This document shows positions 41,437-50,808 of a DNA stretch of 64,000 bases, in pieces (the stretch's first letter is position 1; the number at the start of each line of letters is the position of its first letter). The position numbers and the translations under genes are program-made. Location of the stretch: the NCBI RefSeq assembly GCF_029626035.1, contig NZ_JARUBE010000003.1, positions 434,001 to 498,000 on the forward strand, in the 5' to 3' direction. The DNA comes from Micromonospora sp. WMMD980. Lineage in GTDB: Bacteria > Actinomycetota > Actinomycetes > Mycobacteriales > Micromonosporaceae. A model generated the notes under the pieces. That model was not told where the DNA came from. It did not search any database and worked only from the letters and a program-made list of their open reading frames with translations.

Positions 41437-42346
41437 CCGTGAGGGTGGCGGTGGTGGTGTCCAGGGTGGCCCGGGTGTGCACCGGGACGGTGAGCTGGTC
41501 GGGGCCGTGGCCGACGGGCAGACCGCCGAGGACCGGCACGCCCAGGTCGCCCAGGCGGTCGGTGAGCACGTCGACGATCGTGGTGTCCCAGCCGTCGGCG
41601 CACTCGGTGAACTGGCCGACCGCCACCCCGGCGAGCCCGGTCAGCGCCCCGCACCGGCGCAGGTGCGTGAGCATCCGGTCGACCTTGTAGGGCGGTTCCT
41701 GCACCTCCTCCACCAGCAGGATCGCGCCGGTGAGGTCCGGCATGTCCGGGGTGCCGACCGACGCGGTGATCAGGCACAGGTTGCCGCCGATCAGCCGGCC
41801 CTCGGCCCGCCCGGGCACCCGCACCGGATACGTCTCCTCCGCCTCGACCGCCGCCACGGTCACCGGTTCGGTGGTCATCAGCGCGGCGTGCAGCGACTCC
41901 GCCGAGCGCAGCGGGGTGCGCTCGTCCCGCCAGGCGGCGCCGGGACCGTGCACCCCGGCCAGCCGGGCGCCCCGCCAGAGCGCGAACTGCAACGCGGTGA
42001 TGTCGGAGAAGCCGGCCACCACCTTCGGGTCGCGGCGCACCGCCGCCATGTCGATCAGGTCGACCACCCGCTGCGCGCCGTAGCCGCCCCGGGTGCAGAT
42101 CACGCCGCGGATCTCCGGGTCGGCGAACGCCGCGTTCAGGTCGTCGGCCCGCAGCGCGTCGTCGCCGGCCAGGTAGCCCCGCCGGGCGTACGCGTTCGGC
42201 GCGGGCACCGGCCGGAGGCCCCAGCCGGTGAGCAGCTCGATGCCGCGGGCCACCCGTTCCGGACGGGTCGGTCCGGACGGCGACACCAGCATCACCGCGT
42301 CGCCGGGACGCAGGGCCGGTGGGCGCAGGCAGTCGTCGGTGGGCAC
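41417..42346 (-). CDS. LD-carboxypeptidase (peptidase S66)
   Basis: 309 aa from GTG 42346. The serine nucleophile lies in VICTRGGYGAQRVVDLIDM (R-G-G-Y-G region) and KVVAGFSDITALQFAL; Glu and His of the triad fit VEEVQEPPYKVDRML and GLPVGHGPDQLTVPV. Members cut the L,D bond in murein tetrapeptides or remove microcin-like compounds (MccF). The 3' end overlaps the convergent Vgb gene by 20 bp. Confidence 0.87.
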   Translation of the reverse strand: MPTDDCLRPPALRPGDAVMLVSPSGPTRPERVARGIELLTGWGLRPVPAPNAYARRGYLAGDDALRADDLNAAFADPEIRGVICTRGGYGAQRVVDLIDMAAVRRDPKVVAGFSDITALQFALWRGARLAGVHGPGAAWRDERTPLRSAESLHAALMTTEPVTVAAVEAEETYPVRVPGRAEGRLIGGNLCLITASVGTPDMPDLTGAILLVEEVQEPPYKVDRMLTHLRRCGALTGLAGVAVGQFTECADGWDTTIVDVLTDRLGDLGVPVLGGLPVGHGPDQLTVPVHTRATLDTTTATLTVTPAVR

Positions 42347-42412
42347 GACCGCGAGCCTAACGCCGCCGAGCCGGACCGCCCGCGCGCGGGCGTACCGGCT
42401 AGCCTCGACGTC

Positions 42413-43180
42413 GTGGCGACCGCGCTGGTGATCGAGAACGACCCGACCGACGACCTCCGCCGCCTGGGGGAGTGGCTCACCGAAGGGGGGTTGGAGCTGC
42501 GCGTCCTGCGCCCGCACGCGGGCGACGCGCTCCCCGCCGACCTCGACGGGTACGCCGCCCTCGTGGTGCTCGGCGGCGACCAGCAGGCCTATCCGCTGGC
42601 CGACAACAGCCCGGGCGCGCCCTGGTTCCCGGCGCTGGAGGGGCTGCTGCGCAAGGCGGTCCGCCACCGGCTGCCCACGCTGGCGATCTGCCTGGGCGCG
42701 CAGTTGCTCGCCACCGCGCACGCCGGCCGGGTCGAGCGCAGCCCGTCCGGGCCGGAGATCGGCCCCACCGTGGTGGGCCGGCGCGACGCCGCCGAGACCG
42801 ACCCGCTGTTCCGCTACGTGCCGCTGATGCCCGACGTGCTCCAGTGGCACGCCGACGAGATCACCGAACTGCCGCACGGGGCGACGCTGCTCGCCGCGTC
42901 CACCCGCTACCCGCACCAGGCGTTCCGCCTGGGCGACCGGGCCTGGGGCTTGCAGTTCCACATCGAGTGCGACACCGCGATGATCGCCGAGTGGTCCCGC
43001 GACTCGGCCACGCTGGCCGAGCTGGGCTACGACCCGGAGCTGGTGGTGGCCGCCTGCGACCGGGCGATGGCCGACGTCGAGGAGGCCTGGCAACCGTTCG
43101 CGATCCGGTTCGCCGCCCTCGCGCTCGGCGAGCTGGGTGACGACAGCCCGCGTCGCAGCCTCCCGCTGCTCGGGGCGTGA
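42413..43180 (+). CDS. class I glutamine amidotransferase-like protein
   Basis: 255 aa from GTG 42413. A GMP-synthase-like GATase1 fold: LVVLGGDQQAYPLAD, the nucleophile elbow PTLAICLGAQLLATAHAG (Cys in CLGAQ), then WGLQFHIECD with His and Glu. All triad residues are present. The substrate is unknown; paralogues act in gamma-glutamyl hydrolysis. It ends 1 bp before the glnE start, so it is likely cotranscribed with glnE. Confidence 0.85.
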   Translation: MATALVIENDPTDDLRRLGEWLTEGGLELRVLRPHAGDALPADLDGYAALVVLGGDQQAYPLADNSPGAPWFPALEGLLRKAVRHRLPTLAICLGAQLLATAHAGRVERSPSGPEIGPTVVGRRDAAETDPLFRYVPLMPDVLQWHADEITELPHGATLLAASTRYPHQAFRLGDRAWGLQFHIECDTAMIAEWSRDSATLAELGYDPELVVAACDRAMADVEEAWQPFAIRFAALALGELGDDSPRRSLPLLGA

Positions 43181-43181
43181 G

Positions 43182-46100
43182 GTGACCCGGCCGGCCCGCG
43201 GGCGCCTGGCCCGCTACGGCTTCGCCGAGGGCGACGGCGCCACCCGCGCCGCCGACCTGCTCGGCCCGGACGGGCTCGACCTGTGGCGCCCGGACACCCA
43301 GGAACCGGCCGACGACCGGGCCGCCGAGCTGCTCACCGCGCTGTCCCGGGCCGCCGACCCGGACCTGGCGCTGCGCCAGCTGCACCGGCTGGTCGAGTCG
43401 GAGCGGCGCACCGGCGGCGGCGTGGCGATCCGCGACGCGCTCGCCGCTGACCCGGGGCTGCGCCGCCGGCTGGTCGCGGTGCTCGGCGCCTCCTCGGCCC
43501 TCGGCGACCACCTGGTCGCCAACCCCGGGCAGTGGGCGGTGCTGGCCACCGAGCCGGACGGGCTCGCACCGACCGCCGACGGCCGGCTCGATCTGGGCGC
43601 CGCCGCCAAGCTGACCACTGTCACCGGCGCGGTGCCGCTGCTACGCCAGGCGTACCGGTTGGCGCTGCTGCGGATCGCGGCGGCCGACCTGACCGGTGGG
43701 CGCGGCCTGGAGCAGACCATGGCCGCGCTCTCCGGCCTCGCCGACGCGACTCTCTCCGCCGCCTACGACATCGCCGTCGACGAGCTGCCCGAGGGCACGG
43801 CCCGGCCCCGGCTCGCCGTGGTGGCGATGGGCAAGTGCGGTGGCGACGAGCTGAACTACGTCTCCGACGTCGACGTCATCTTCGTCGCCGCCGGCGACGA
43901 CGACCTGACCGCGGCCACCCAGGTCGCCACCCGGTTGATCGGTGTCTGCGGGCTGGTCGCCTGGCCGGTGGACGCGGCGCTGCGCCCGGAGGGCAACCGT
44001 GGACCGCTGGTCCGCACGCTCGCCAGCCACCTGGCCTACTACCGCCGCTGGGCCCGCACCTGGGAGTTCCAGGCACTGCTCAAGGCCCGCCCGGCGGCCG
44101 GCGACCTGGAGCTGGCCCGGGAGTGGATCGCGGCGCTCGCCCCGCTGGTCTGGACCGCGGCCGAGCGGCCGGAGGCGGTCTCCGACGTCCGGTCGATGCG
44201 CCGCAAGATCCTCGACAACGTCCCGCCTAAGGAGGCGGAACGCGAGATCAAGCGCGGTCCGGGTGGGCTGCGTGACATCGAGTTCGCCGTGCAGCTCCTC
44301 CAGCTCGTGCACGGTCGCGGTGACGAGTCGCTGCGCGTGCCGGGCACCGTGCCGGCGCTGCGGGCCCTGGTCGCCGGCGGTTATGTGGGCCGCGCCGACG
44401 GCGAGGCGCTGCTGCGCGGCTACCGCTTCCTGCGCGCCGTCGAGCACCGGCTCCAGCTCCAGGGCCTGCGCCGCACCCACACCGTGCCGACCGAGCCGGC
44501 CGCGCTGCGCTGGCTCGCCGCCGCGCTCGGCCACACGGCCACCCCGGGCCGCAGCGCCGTCGAGGAGTTCCGCGCCGAGTGGGTCACCCACGCCAGCGAG
44601 GTACGCCGGCTGCACGCCAAACTGCTCTACCGGCCGCTGCTGGAGTCGGTGGCCCGGGTGCCGGCCGAAGGGTTACGCCTCACGCCCGAGGCGGCCCGGC
44701 ACCGGCTGGAGGTGCTCGGCTTCGCCGACCCGGCCGGCGCGCTGCGACACCTCCAGGCACTCACCGGCGGCGTCAGCCGCACCGCCGCGATCCAGCGCAC
44801 GCTGCTGCCGGTGCTGCTCGACGAGTTCGCCGACGCCCCGGAGCCGGACCGGGGGCTGCTCAACTACCGGCAGGTGTCCGACAAGCTCGGCAGCACCCCC
44901 TGGTACCTGCGCCTGCTGCGCGACTCCGGCCCGGTGGCGCGCCGGCTGGCCCGGGTGCTCTCCTCCTCCCGCTACGCCGCCGACCTGCTGGCCCGCGAGC
45001 CCGAGGCGTTGCGGCTGCTGGCCGAGGACAGCGAACTGACGCCACGCCCCCGGGAGACCCTCGTCGAGGGCTTCGTCGCCGCGGCGGCCCGGCACGACGA
45101 CCCGGTCGAGGCCACCCGGGCGGTCCGCGCGTTGCGCCGCCGCGAGCTGGTCCGGATCGCCGCCGCCGACGTGCTCAGCCGGGCCGGCTCGCTCGCCCCG
45201 CTCACCCCGCGCCCGGTCGGCGGCGGGGAACGCCGGCCCACCGTGGTCGACGTGACCGCCGTCGGCACCGCGCTCTCCCACGTCACCGACGCCACAGTGG
45301 CCGCCGCGCTGCGCGCCGCCCGCGCCGCCCAGCCCGGGCCGCCGGGGCTGCGCTTCGCGGTGATCGGCATGGGCCGCCTCGGCGGGTACGAGTCGAACTA
45401 CCTCTCCGACGCCGACGTGCTCTTCGTCTACGACCCGCCGCCGGGGGTGGCGGAGAGCGCGGCCAGCGCCGCCGCGCACGCCATCGCCGAGGAGCTGCGC
45501 CGGCTGCTCTCCGCGCCCGCCCCCGACCCGCCGCTCGGCGTCGACGCCGACCTGCGCCCGGAGGGCCGGCAGGGCCCGCTGGTCCGCAGCCTGGCCGCCT
45601 ACGCGCAGTACTACGCGCGCTGGTCGCGGGTGTGGGAGGCGCAGGCGTTGCTGCGGGCCCGGTTCGTCTGCGGCGACGCCGAGCTGGGCGCCGAGTTCGA
45701 GGCGATGATCGAGCCGGTGCGCTACCCGGCCGACGGGCTGACCCGCGAACAGATGGTGGAGATCCGCCGGATCAAGGCGCGGGTGGAGACCGAGCGGCTG
45801 CCCCGGGGCGCCGACCCGGCCACCCACACCAAGCTGGGCCGGGGCGGTCTGGCCGACGTCGAGTGGGCGGTGCAGTTGCTCCAGCTCCGGCACGCCGGCC
45901 GGCTGCCCGCGCTGCGCGGCACCCGTACCCTCGACGCCCTCGCCGCGGCCCGCGAGGCCGGCCTGCTCGACCCCGACGAGGCGGCCGAACTGGCCGCCGG
46001 CTGGACGCTCGCCGCGCAGGTCCGCGACGCGCTGATGCTGGTGCGCGGTCGTCCCGGTGACCAACTGCCCCGGCACGGGGTGGAGCTGGCCGGGGTGGTG

Positions 46101-46205
46101 CGCCTGCTCGGCCGCGACGACCCGGGCGAGTTCCTCGACGACTACCTGCGCGTCGGGCGCCACTCCCGCACCGTCGTCCAGCACATCCTCGAAGCCCCCC
46201 TGTAA
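43182..46205 (+). CDS. glnE: bifunctional glutamine synthetase adenylyltransferase/deadenylase
   Basis: 1007 aa from GTG 43182. Two nucleotidyltransferase halves are present: N-terminal deadenylase with VAMGKCGGDELNYVSDVDVI and C-terminal transferase with IGMGRLGGYESNYLSDADVL, each with the G-G/S-D-x-D signature, followed by helical domains (KRGPGGLRDIEFAVQLLQL; KLGRGGLADVEWAVQLLQL). It modifies GlnA1 by AMP at Tyr402. The stop codon TAA is supplied by the GGGGCCCC repeat at 46202. Confidence 0.95.
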   Translation: MTRPARGRLARYGFAEGDGATRAADLLGPDGLDLWRPDTQEPADDRAAELLTALSRAADPDLALRQLHRLVESERRTGGGVAIRDALAADPGLRRRLVAVLGASSALGDHLVANPGQWAVLATEPDGLAPTADGRLDLGAAAKLTTVTGAVPLLRQAYRLALLRIAAADLTGGRGLEQTMAALSGLADATLSAAYDIAVDELPEGTARPRLAVVAMGKCGGDELNYVSDVDVIFVAAGDDDLTAATQVATRLIGVCGLVAWPVDAALRPEGNRGPLVRTLASHLAYYRRWARTWEFQALLKARPAAGDLELAREWIAALAPLVWTAAERPEAVSDVRSMRRKILDNVPPKEAEREIKRGPGGLRDIEFAVQLLQLVHGRGDESLRVPGTVPALRALVAGGYVGRADGEALLRGYRFLRAVEHRLQLQGLRRTHTVPTEPAALRWLAAALGHTATPGRSAVEEFRAEWVTHASEVRRLHAKLLYRPLLESVARVPAEGLRLTPEAARHRLEVLGFADPAGALRHLQALTGGVSRTAAIQRTLLPVLLDEFADAPEPDRGLLNYRQVSDKLGSTPWYLRLLRDSGPVARRLARVLSSSRYAADLLAREPEALRLLAEDSELTPRPRETLVEGFVAAAARHDDPVEATRAVRALRRRELVRIAAADVLSRAGSLAPLTPRPVGGGERRPTVVDVTAVGTALSHVTDATVAAALRAARAAQPGPPGLRFAVIGMGRLGGYESNYLSDADVLFVYDPPPGVAESAASAAAHAIAEELRRLLSAPAPDPPLGVDADLRPEGRQGPLVRSLAAYAQYYARWSRVWEAQALLRARFVCGDAELGAEFEAMIEPVRYPADGLTREQMVEIRRIKARVETERLPRGADPATHTKLGRGGLADVEWAVQLLQLRHAGRLPALRGTRTLDALAAAREAGLLDPDEAAELAAGWTLAAQVRDALMLVRGRPGDQLPRHGVELAGVVRLLGRDDPGEFLDDYLRVGRHSRTVVQHILEAPL

Positions 46206-46254
46206 GGAGGGGCCCCCTGTTAACGCATTCTGTATAGGCGGGGCCCCTTCTCAC
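46202..46254. repeat. GGGGCCCC intergenic repeat, copy 4 (opposite orientation)
   Basis: GTAAGGAGGGGCCCCCTG, TTAACGCATTCTGTATAG, then GGGGCCCCTTCTCAC. The centre is the reverse complement of copy 1 apart from one base. It provides the stop codon of glnE and ends before a convergent gene. Confidence 0.82.
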
Positions 46255-46262
46255 ACCGGCGC

Positions 46263-47834
46263 TCAGCCGGTGACGGTGTAGGCGCCGGGGCGGGGGACCG
46301 TCACGGTGAGCCAGTCGCCGGCGGGGGACAGCGTGGCGCCGCCGGTGACGGTGAGCCAGCGGTCGTGGCGGACCCGGACCGGGACCGGGCCGGCGGTGGG
46401 GGTGCGGAACGTGACCGAGGCGCCGTCCTGCCGGACCAGCTCGCCGGGTGCCCCGACCAGCGGGGTGGGGTCGGCGACCGCGTACAGCCGCCAGTGCCGG
46501 TCCGACCAGACCTCGGTCAGGTACGGCTGGCCGGCGGTCACCAGCTCCGCCTCGGGTCGGCCCACCCAGGACAGCTCGGCGTCGGGCACGGCGACGTACT
46601 GCACCGCGTTGTCGGCCAGCCAGGCCCGGTAGCTCTCGGCGGTCAGCGGGACGCCGGTGCCGGCGGCGCCCGGCACGGTGGTGAAGAACAGCGGGTTGCG
46701 ATCGATGTCGGCCTGCCGCAGCCAGCCCCGGGCCAGCGGCACCTCGCCGAGGCGGGCGGCCTCCCAGTAGTTGCGGGTCGGCGGCACCTCCACCCGCCCG
46801 GTGAGCCCGCGCCGGGCCAGCTCCGCGCGCAGCGGCGCGAAGTACGCCGGGTCGGCCGTCGGGTCGTCGGCGCTGCGCAGGTCGGCGCTGACCACCGGCG
46901 GCTGCCACCAGCACACCACCGCCAGCAACACGGCCAGCCCGACCGCGCCGGCGGCCCGAGGCAGACGCCCGATCAGCGCGCGCGGGATCGTCGCGGCGGC
47001 CGCCAGTACCGGCAGCGCGAACATCACCACCAGCCGGGTGGCGTTCAGCCCGACCGGGGTGGGCAGCAGCGCCGCCGCCAGCACCCCGGCCGCGGAGAGC
47101 AGCGCGCCCACCCGCACCGGCCGGTACGCCACCAGCGCCGCCACCAGCAGGCTGGTCACCACGGCGTGCACCGTGTCGGTGCGGCTGATGTTCATCCAGC
47201 CGCCCTCGCCGAACAGCAGCCCGGTCACCGCGAGCGGCGCGGCGGCCGGCACGGCGAGCAGCAGGCCGTCGGCCCACCGCCGACCGAGCAGCAGCGCGAC
47301 ACCGGCGAGCCCGACGAACAGCCCGGCCACCGGACTGGCCGCCGAGGCGAGCAGCGCGGCGACGACGACCGCCCCGGCGCGCGCCCCACGAACTCGGCCG
47401 GCCGCGGCGGTGGGCAGGGTGAGGGCCAGCAGCGCGGCCAGGCCGAACGCGACGCCGAGGGCGTAGGTGACGCGGCCGGAGACCAGGTTGCCGGCGATCG
47501 TGACCACGCCGACCAGGCTGCCCAGCAGCGGGCGCGGCACCCGCGCCCGGACCAGCAGGGCCGCGAACGCGACGGCCGAGGCGAGCAGCGCGAGCGCGCC
47601 GGTGGGACGTACCCCGAGCAGCGCCATCAGCGGCGGGGAGACGAGGCTGTAGCCCCACGGGTGCACCCCGCCGTACCAGCGCAGGTCGACCAGGGCGGGC
47701 CCGTGCGCGGCGAAGAAACCGGCGCGGGCGACCTGGGCGGACAGGTCCGAGCCGGTGGCCGGCAGGATCAGGTAGAGCGCGGCGAGGACGAGCGCGGACA
47801 TGGCGGACACCGTGACCACTCGACCGCCGCGCAT
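46263..47834 (-). CDS. polytopic membrane protein, glycosyltransferase-like
   Basis: 523 aa; AGGAGGT is 5 bases before ATG 47834. About ten hydrophobic segments in the first 350 residues, starting VSAMSALVLAALYLILPATG, then a soluble C-terminal domain (about 360-523) with ADNAVQYVAVPDAELSWVGR and WSDRHWRLYAVADPTPLVGA. This resembles actinomycete membrane proteins of the 6-pyruvoyl/mannosyl transfer type, but no catalytic motif could be fixed. Divergent from the mannosyltransferase-like gene at 47871. Confidence 0.7.
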   Translation of the reverse strand: MRGGRVVTVSAMSALVLAALYLILPATGSDLSAQVARAGFFAAHGPALVDLRWYGGVHPWGYSLVSPPLMALLGVRPTGALALLASAVAFAALLVRARVPRPLLGSLVGVVTIAGNLVSGRVTYALGVAFGLAALLALTLPTAAAGRVRGARAGAVVVAALLASAASPVAGLFVGLAGVALLLGRRWADGLLLAVPAAAPLAVTGLLFGEGGWMNISRTDTVHAVVTSLLVAALVAYRPVRVGALLSAAGVLAAALLPTPVGLNATRLVVMFALPVLAAAATIPRALIGRLPRAAGAVGLAVLLAVVCWWQPPVVSADLRSADDPTADPAYFAPLRAELARRGLTGRVEVPPTRNYWEAARLGEVPLARGWLRQADIDRNPLFFTTVPGAAGTGVPLTAESYRAWLADNAVQYVAVPDAELSWVGRPEAELVTAGQPYLTEVWSDRHWRLYAVADPTPLVGAPGELVRQDGASVTFRTPTAGPVPVRVRHDRWLTVTGGATLSPAGDWLTVTVPRPGAYTVTG

Positions 47835-47870
47835 GCCCACCTCCTGATCGCGAACCACCGTACTGGCAGC

Positions 47871-49283
47871 ATGGTGAACGTGTCTCACCACCTCTCGCGC
47901 TGGACCGGGCTGGCCGGCTCGGTGCTGCTCGCCGTGGCCGCCTACCTCGGCGGTGCGCTGCCCGACGGTGAACTGCGTCCCACCCCGATCAGTATCTGGC
48001 AGGGCCCGAACGGACCACTGATCATCGGATTGTGGCTCGCCGGCACGGCGCTGCTGGCCTGGGCGTGGTGGTCGCTGCGCGACCGGGTGCCGTCGGCCCG
48101 GTGGGTGCTCGTCACGGTCGGGCTCTGGCTGCTGCCGATGCTCGTCGCCCCGCCCCTGGGCAGCCGGGACGTGTACGCGTACGCGTGTCAGGGTGCCAGC
48201 TTCTCGGCCGGGCTAAACCCGTACGAGCAGGGCGTGTCGGCGCTGCCCTGCCCGTGGCTGGACACCATCTCGTACATCTGGCGGGACACCCCGGCCCCGT
48301 ACGGGCCGCTGTTCGTGCTGCTCGCCGGTGCGGTGGTCAAGGCCACCGGGTCGCTGTGGGGCGCGGTCGCGTTGTTCCGGGTGCTCGCCCTGGCCGGGGT
48401 GGCGCTGACCGCCTGGGCGCTGCCGGTGCTGGCCCGCCGCTGCGGGGTGCCGCCACGCCGGGCCCTCTGGCTGGCGCTGGCCAGCCCGTTGGTGCCGGTG
48501 CACCTGGCCTCCGGGGCGCACAACGACGCGATGATGGTCGGCCTGCTCGTCGCCGGGCTGGCCGTGGTGGCGTCCCGACCGGGCCGGCCGGGACCGCTGC
48601 TCGTCGGCGGGTTGCTGCTCGGCCTGGCCGCCGGCATCAAGGTCACCGCGCTGGTGGTGGTGCCGTTCGCCGCGCTCGCCGCGGTCGTCGGCCCGTACCG
48701 GATCCGGACGCTGGTCCGCGACGGCGGGTGGGTGGTCGGCGGCGCGCTGGCCTCGCTGGCCGCCGCGACGCTCGTCGCCGGCCTCGGCCTCGGCTTCATC
48801 AGCGGGCTGGAGCAGGGCGGGCTGGTGGTGGCGTGGACCTCGCCGCCGACCGCGGTCGGGCAGACCGTCGGCTACCTGCTGGCGCCGTTCGGGGTGCACG
48901 TCGACGCGCTGCCGGCGACCCGGGCGATCGGCATGGTCGTGCTGGTCGTGCTGCTGGTCTGGCTCTGGTTCCGGGCGTGGCGCCGGGGTGAGCCGCTCTG
49001 GCACGCGGCGCTGGCGCTGGTCGCCACCGTCGCGCTGGCGCCGCTGTTCCACCCCTGGTACTGGCTCTGGCCGCTGGCCGTGCTGGCCGCCACCGCGCGC
49101 CGGACCGGCTGGTTCTCGATCGTCACCCTGGTGTCGTCGTTCCTGGTGCTCGCGGACGGGACCGGTTTACCCCGCTACACCAAGATGCCGGGTGCGCCGC
49201 TGATGACGGTGTTCGTGATCGTGCTGGTCGTCTGGTTGGTACGGTCGGCCCGGAAGGAGCGGCAGCCGGTTCCGGTGGAGTGA
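47871..49283 (+). CDS. MptB-like polyprenol-phosphomannose-dependent mannosyltransferase
   Basis: 470 aa from ATG 47871, with about 12 TM segments. The first periplasmic loop holds LGSRDVYAYACQGASFSAGL and NPYEQGVSALPCPW, with SRDVYAYACQG as the GT-C type acidic motif, and RDTPAPYGPLFVLLAG further on. This matches MptB/GT87-like enzymes that elongate alpha-1,6-mannans of lipoglycans in the envelope. An almost identical layout is found in the next gene, so this is a tandem duplication. Confidence 0.8.
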   Translation: MVNVSHHLSRWTGLAGSVLLAVAAYLGGALPDGELRPTPISIWQGPNGPLIIGLWLAGTALLAWAWWSLRDRVPSARWVLVTVGLWLLPMLVAPPLGSRDVYAYACQGASFSAGLNPYEQGVSALPCPWLDTISYIWRDTPAPYGPLFVLLAGAVVKATGSLWGAVALFRVLALAGVALTAWALPVLARRCGVPPRRALWLALASPLVPVHLASGAHNDAMMVGLLVAGLAVVASRPGRPGPLLVGGLLLGLAAGIKVTALVVVPFAALAAVVGPYRIRTLVRDGGWVVGGALASLAAATLVAGLGLGFISGLEQGGLVVAWTSPPTAVGQTVGYLLAPFGVHVDALPATRAIGMVVLVVLLVWLWFRAWRRGEPLWHAALALVATVALAPLFHPWYWLWPLAVLAATARRTGWFSIVTLVSSFLVLADGTGLPRYTKMPGAPLMTVFVIVLVVWLVRSARKERQPVPVE

Positions 49284-49293
49284 GGAGACGTCG

Positions 49294-50799
49294 GTGGGCG
49301 AATCCGACGCGCCGGTGCGGCCGGTCGCCCCCGGGCTCGCCCGCTACGCCGGTCTCGCCGGGGCGATCCTGCTCACCGTCGCCGGCTGGCTGGGCGGGGC
49401 ACTGCCCGACGCCCCGCCACGGGCCACGCTCGCCGCGCTGTGGCACGCCCCGCACGGGCCGGTGACGCTCGGCTGCTGGCTGGTGGGGACCATGCTGCTG
49501 GTCGCCGCGTGGTGGTCACTGCGCTGGGGCGCCCCGTCGGGTCGGTGGGCCTACCTGACCGCCGGGCTCTGGTCGCTGCCGCTGCTGGCCGCGCCGCCGC
49601 TGGGCAGCCGGGACGTCTACTCGTACGTCTGCCAGGGTTGGACCTGGACGCGGGGGACCAGCCCCTACCGGGTGGGGGTCGAGGCGGCCGGCTGCCCGTG
49701 GACCGGGTCGGTGTCGCCGATCTGGCGGGACACGCCGGCGCCGTACGGGCCGTTCTTCGTCCTGCTGGCCGGGCTGGCGGTGCTCGCCGGCGGTGGCCTG
49801 GTCGGGGCGATCGTGCTGCTTCGGCTGGTCGCGCTGGCCGGCGTGCTGCTCGTCGCGCTCTGCCTGCCCGGTCTGGCCCGCGCCGCCGGGGTGCCCACCC
49901 GCCGCGCGGCCTGGCTGGTGCTGGCGTGCCCGCTGGTCGGGGTGCACCTGGTGGCCGGCGCGCACAACGACGCGTTGGCTCTCGGGCTGGTCCTGCTCGG
50001 GCTGCTGGTGCTGATCCGTCGCCCGGGGAAGGCACGCGCGTTGGTGGTGGCCGGGGTGCTGCTGGGCCTGGCGGTCGCGGTGAAGGCGATCGCCGTGGTG
50101 GTCCTGCCGTTCGCGGCGCTCGCCGCGGTGCTCGGCCGCTACACCTGGCGGGCGTTGCTGCGCGACGGCGGCCGGTTGGCCGCGGTGGTGCTCGGCACGC
50201 TCGTCCTCCTGTCGCTCGCCACCGGTCTCGGGCTGGGGTGGGTGGACGGGTTGGGCCGCAGCGGCGACTCGCGGCAGTGGACCTCGCCGCCGACCGCCGT
50301 CGGTTTCGTCGTCGACTACGCGGGCGAGTTGGCCGGCCGCCAACCGCACGCCGTGCCGGTGACCCGGGCGATCGGGCTGGTGCTGCTGGCGGGGCTGCTG
50401 GTGGCGCTCTGGTGGTGGGCGTGGACGGCGTTGCGCGCGCTGAACGACACCCGGCAGCGGGTGGCCCGGCTCACCCTGGCCCGGCCCCGGACGGCGCTGC
50501 TCGGCGCCGGCCTGGCGTCGGCCGCGACCGTGCTGCTCGCCCCGGTCTTCCATCCCTGGTATGCGACCTGGCCGCTGGCCCTGCTCGCGGTGGCGGTGGT
50601 GCCGCCGGCCCGGACGGTCTGGTTCGTGGCGCCCTGCGCGGTGGCGTCGGTGCTCGCCCTGCCGGACGGCACCAACCTGGCCCGGTTCACCAAGGCGCCC
50701 GGCGCGGTGCTGATGACCGTGCTGGTGGTCGTGGTCGTGGTGCGCGCGGTACGGGCCGGGCCGGCCCCGCGGTGGCGGAGCCGGCCCGGCCGGTGCTGA
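49294..50799 (+). CDS. MptB-like mannosyltransferase, tandem paralogue
   Basis: 501 aa from GTG 49294, 10 bp after the first copy. Same motifs: LGSRDVYSYVCQGWTWTRGT, SPYRVGVEAAGCPW, RDTPAPYGPFFVLLAGLA, and GAHNDALALGLVLLGLL. The two proteins differ mainly in a longer C-terminal loop here (about 395-415). It is convergent with glnA1, 9 bp apart. A paired action on lipomannan synthesis is likely. Confidence 0.8.
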   Translation: MGESDAPVRPVAPGLARYAGLAGAILLTVAGWLGGALPDAPPRATLAALWHAPHGPVTLGCWLVGTMLLVAAWWSLRWGAPSGRWAYLTAGLWSLPLLAAPPLGSRDVYSYVCQGWTWTRGTSPYRVGVEAAGCPWTGSVSPIWRDTPAPYGPFFVLLAGLAVLAGGGLVGAIVLLRLVALAGVLLVALCLPGLARAAGVPTRRAAWLVLACPLVGVHLVAGAHNDALALGLVLLGLLVLIRRPGKARALVVAGVLLGLAVAVKAIAVVVLPFAALAAVLGRYTWRALLRDGGRLAAVVLGTLVLLSLATGLGLGWVDGLGRSGDSRQWTSPPTAVGFVVDYAGELAGRQPHAVPVTRAIGLVLLAGLLVALWWWAWTALRALNDTRQRVARLTLARPRTALLGAGLASAATVLLAPVFHPWYATWPLALLAVAVVPPARTVWFVAPCAVASVLALPDGTNLARFTKAPGAVLMTVLVVVVVVRAVRAGPAPRWRSRPGRC

Positions 50800-50808
50800 C
50801 GAGCGTGC

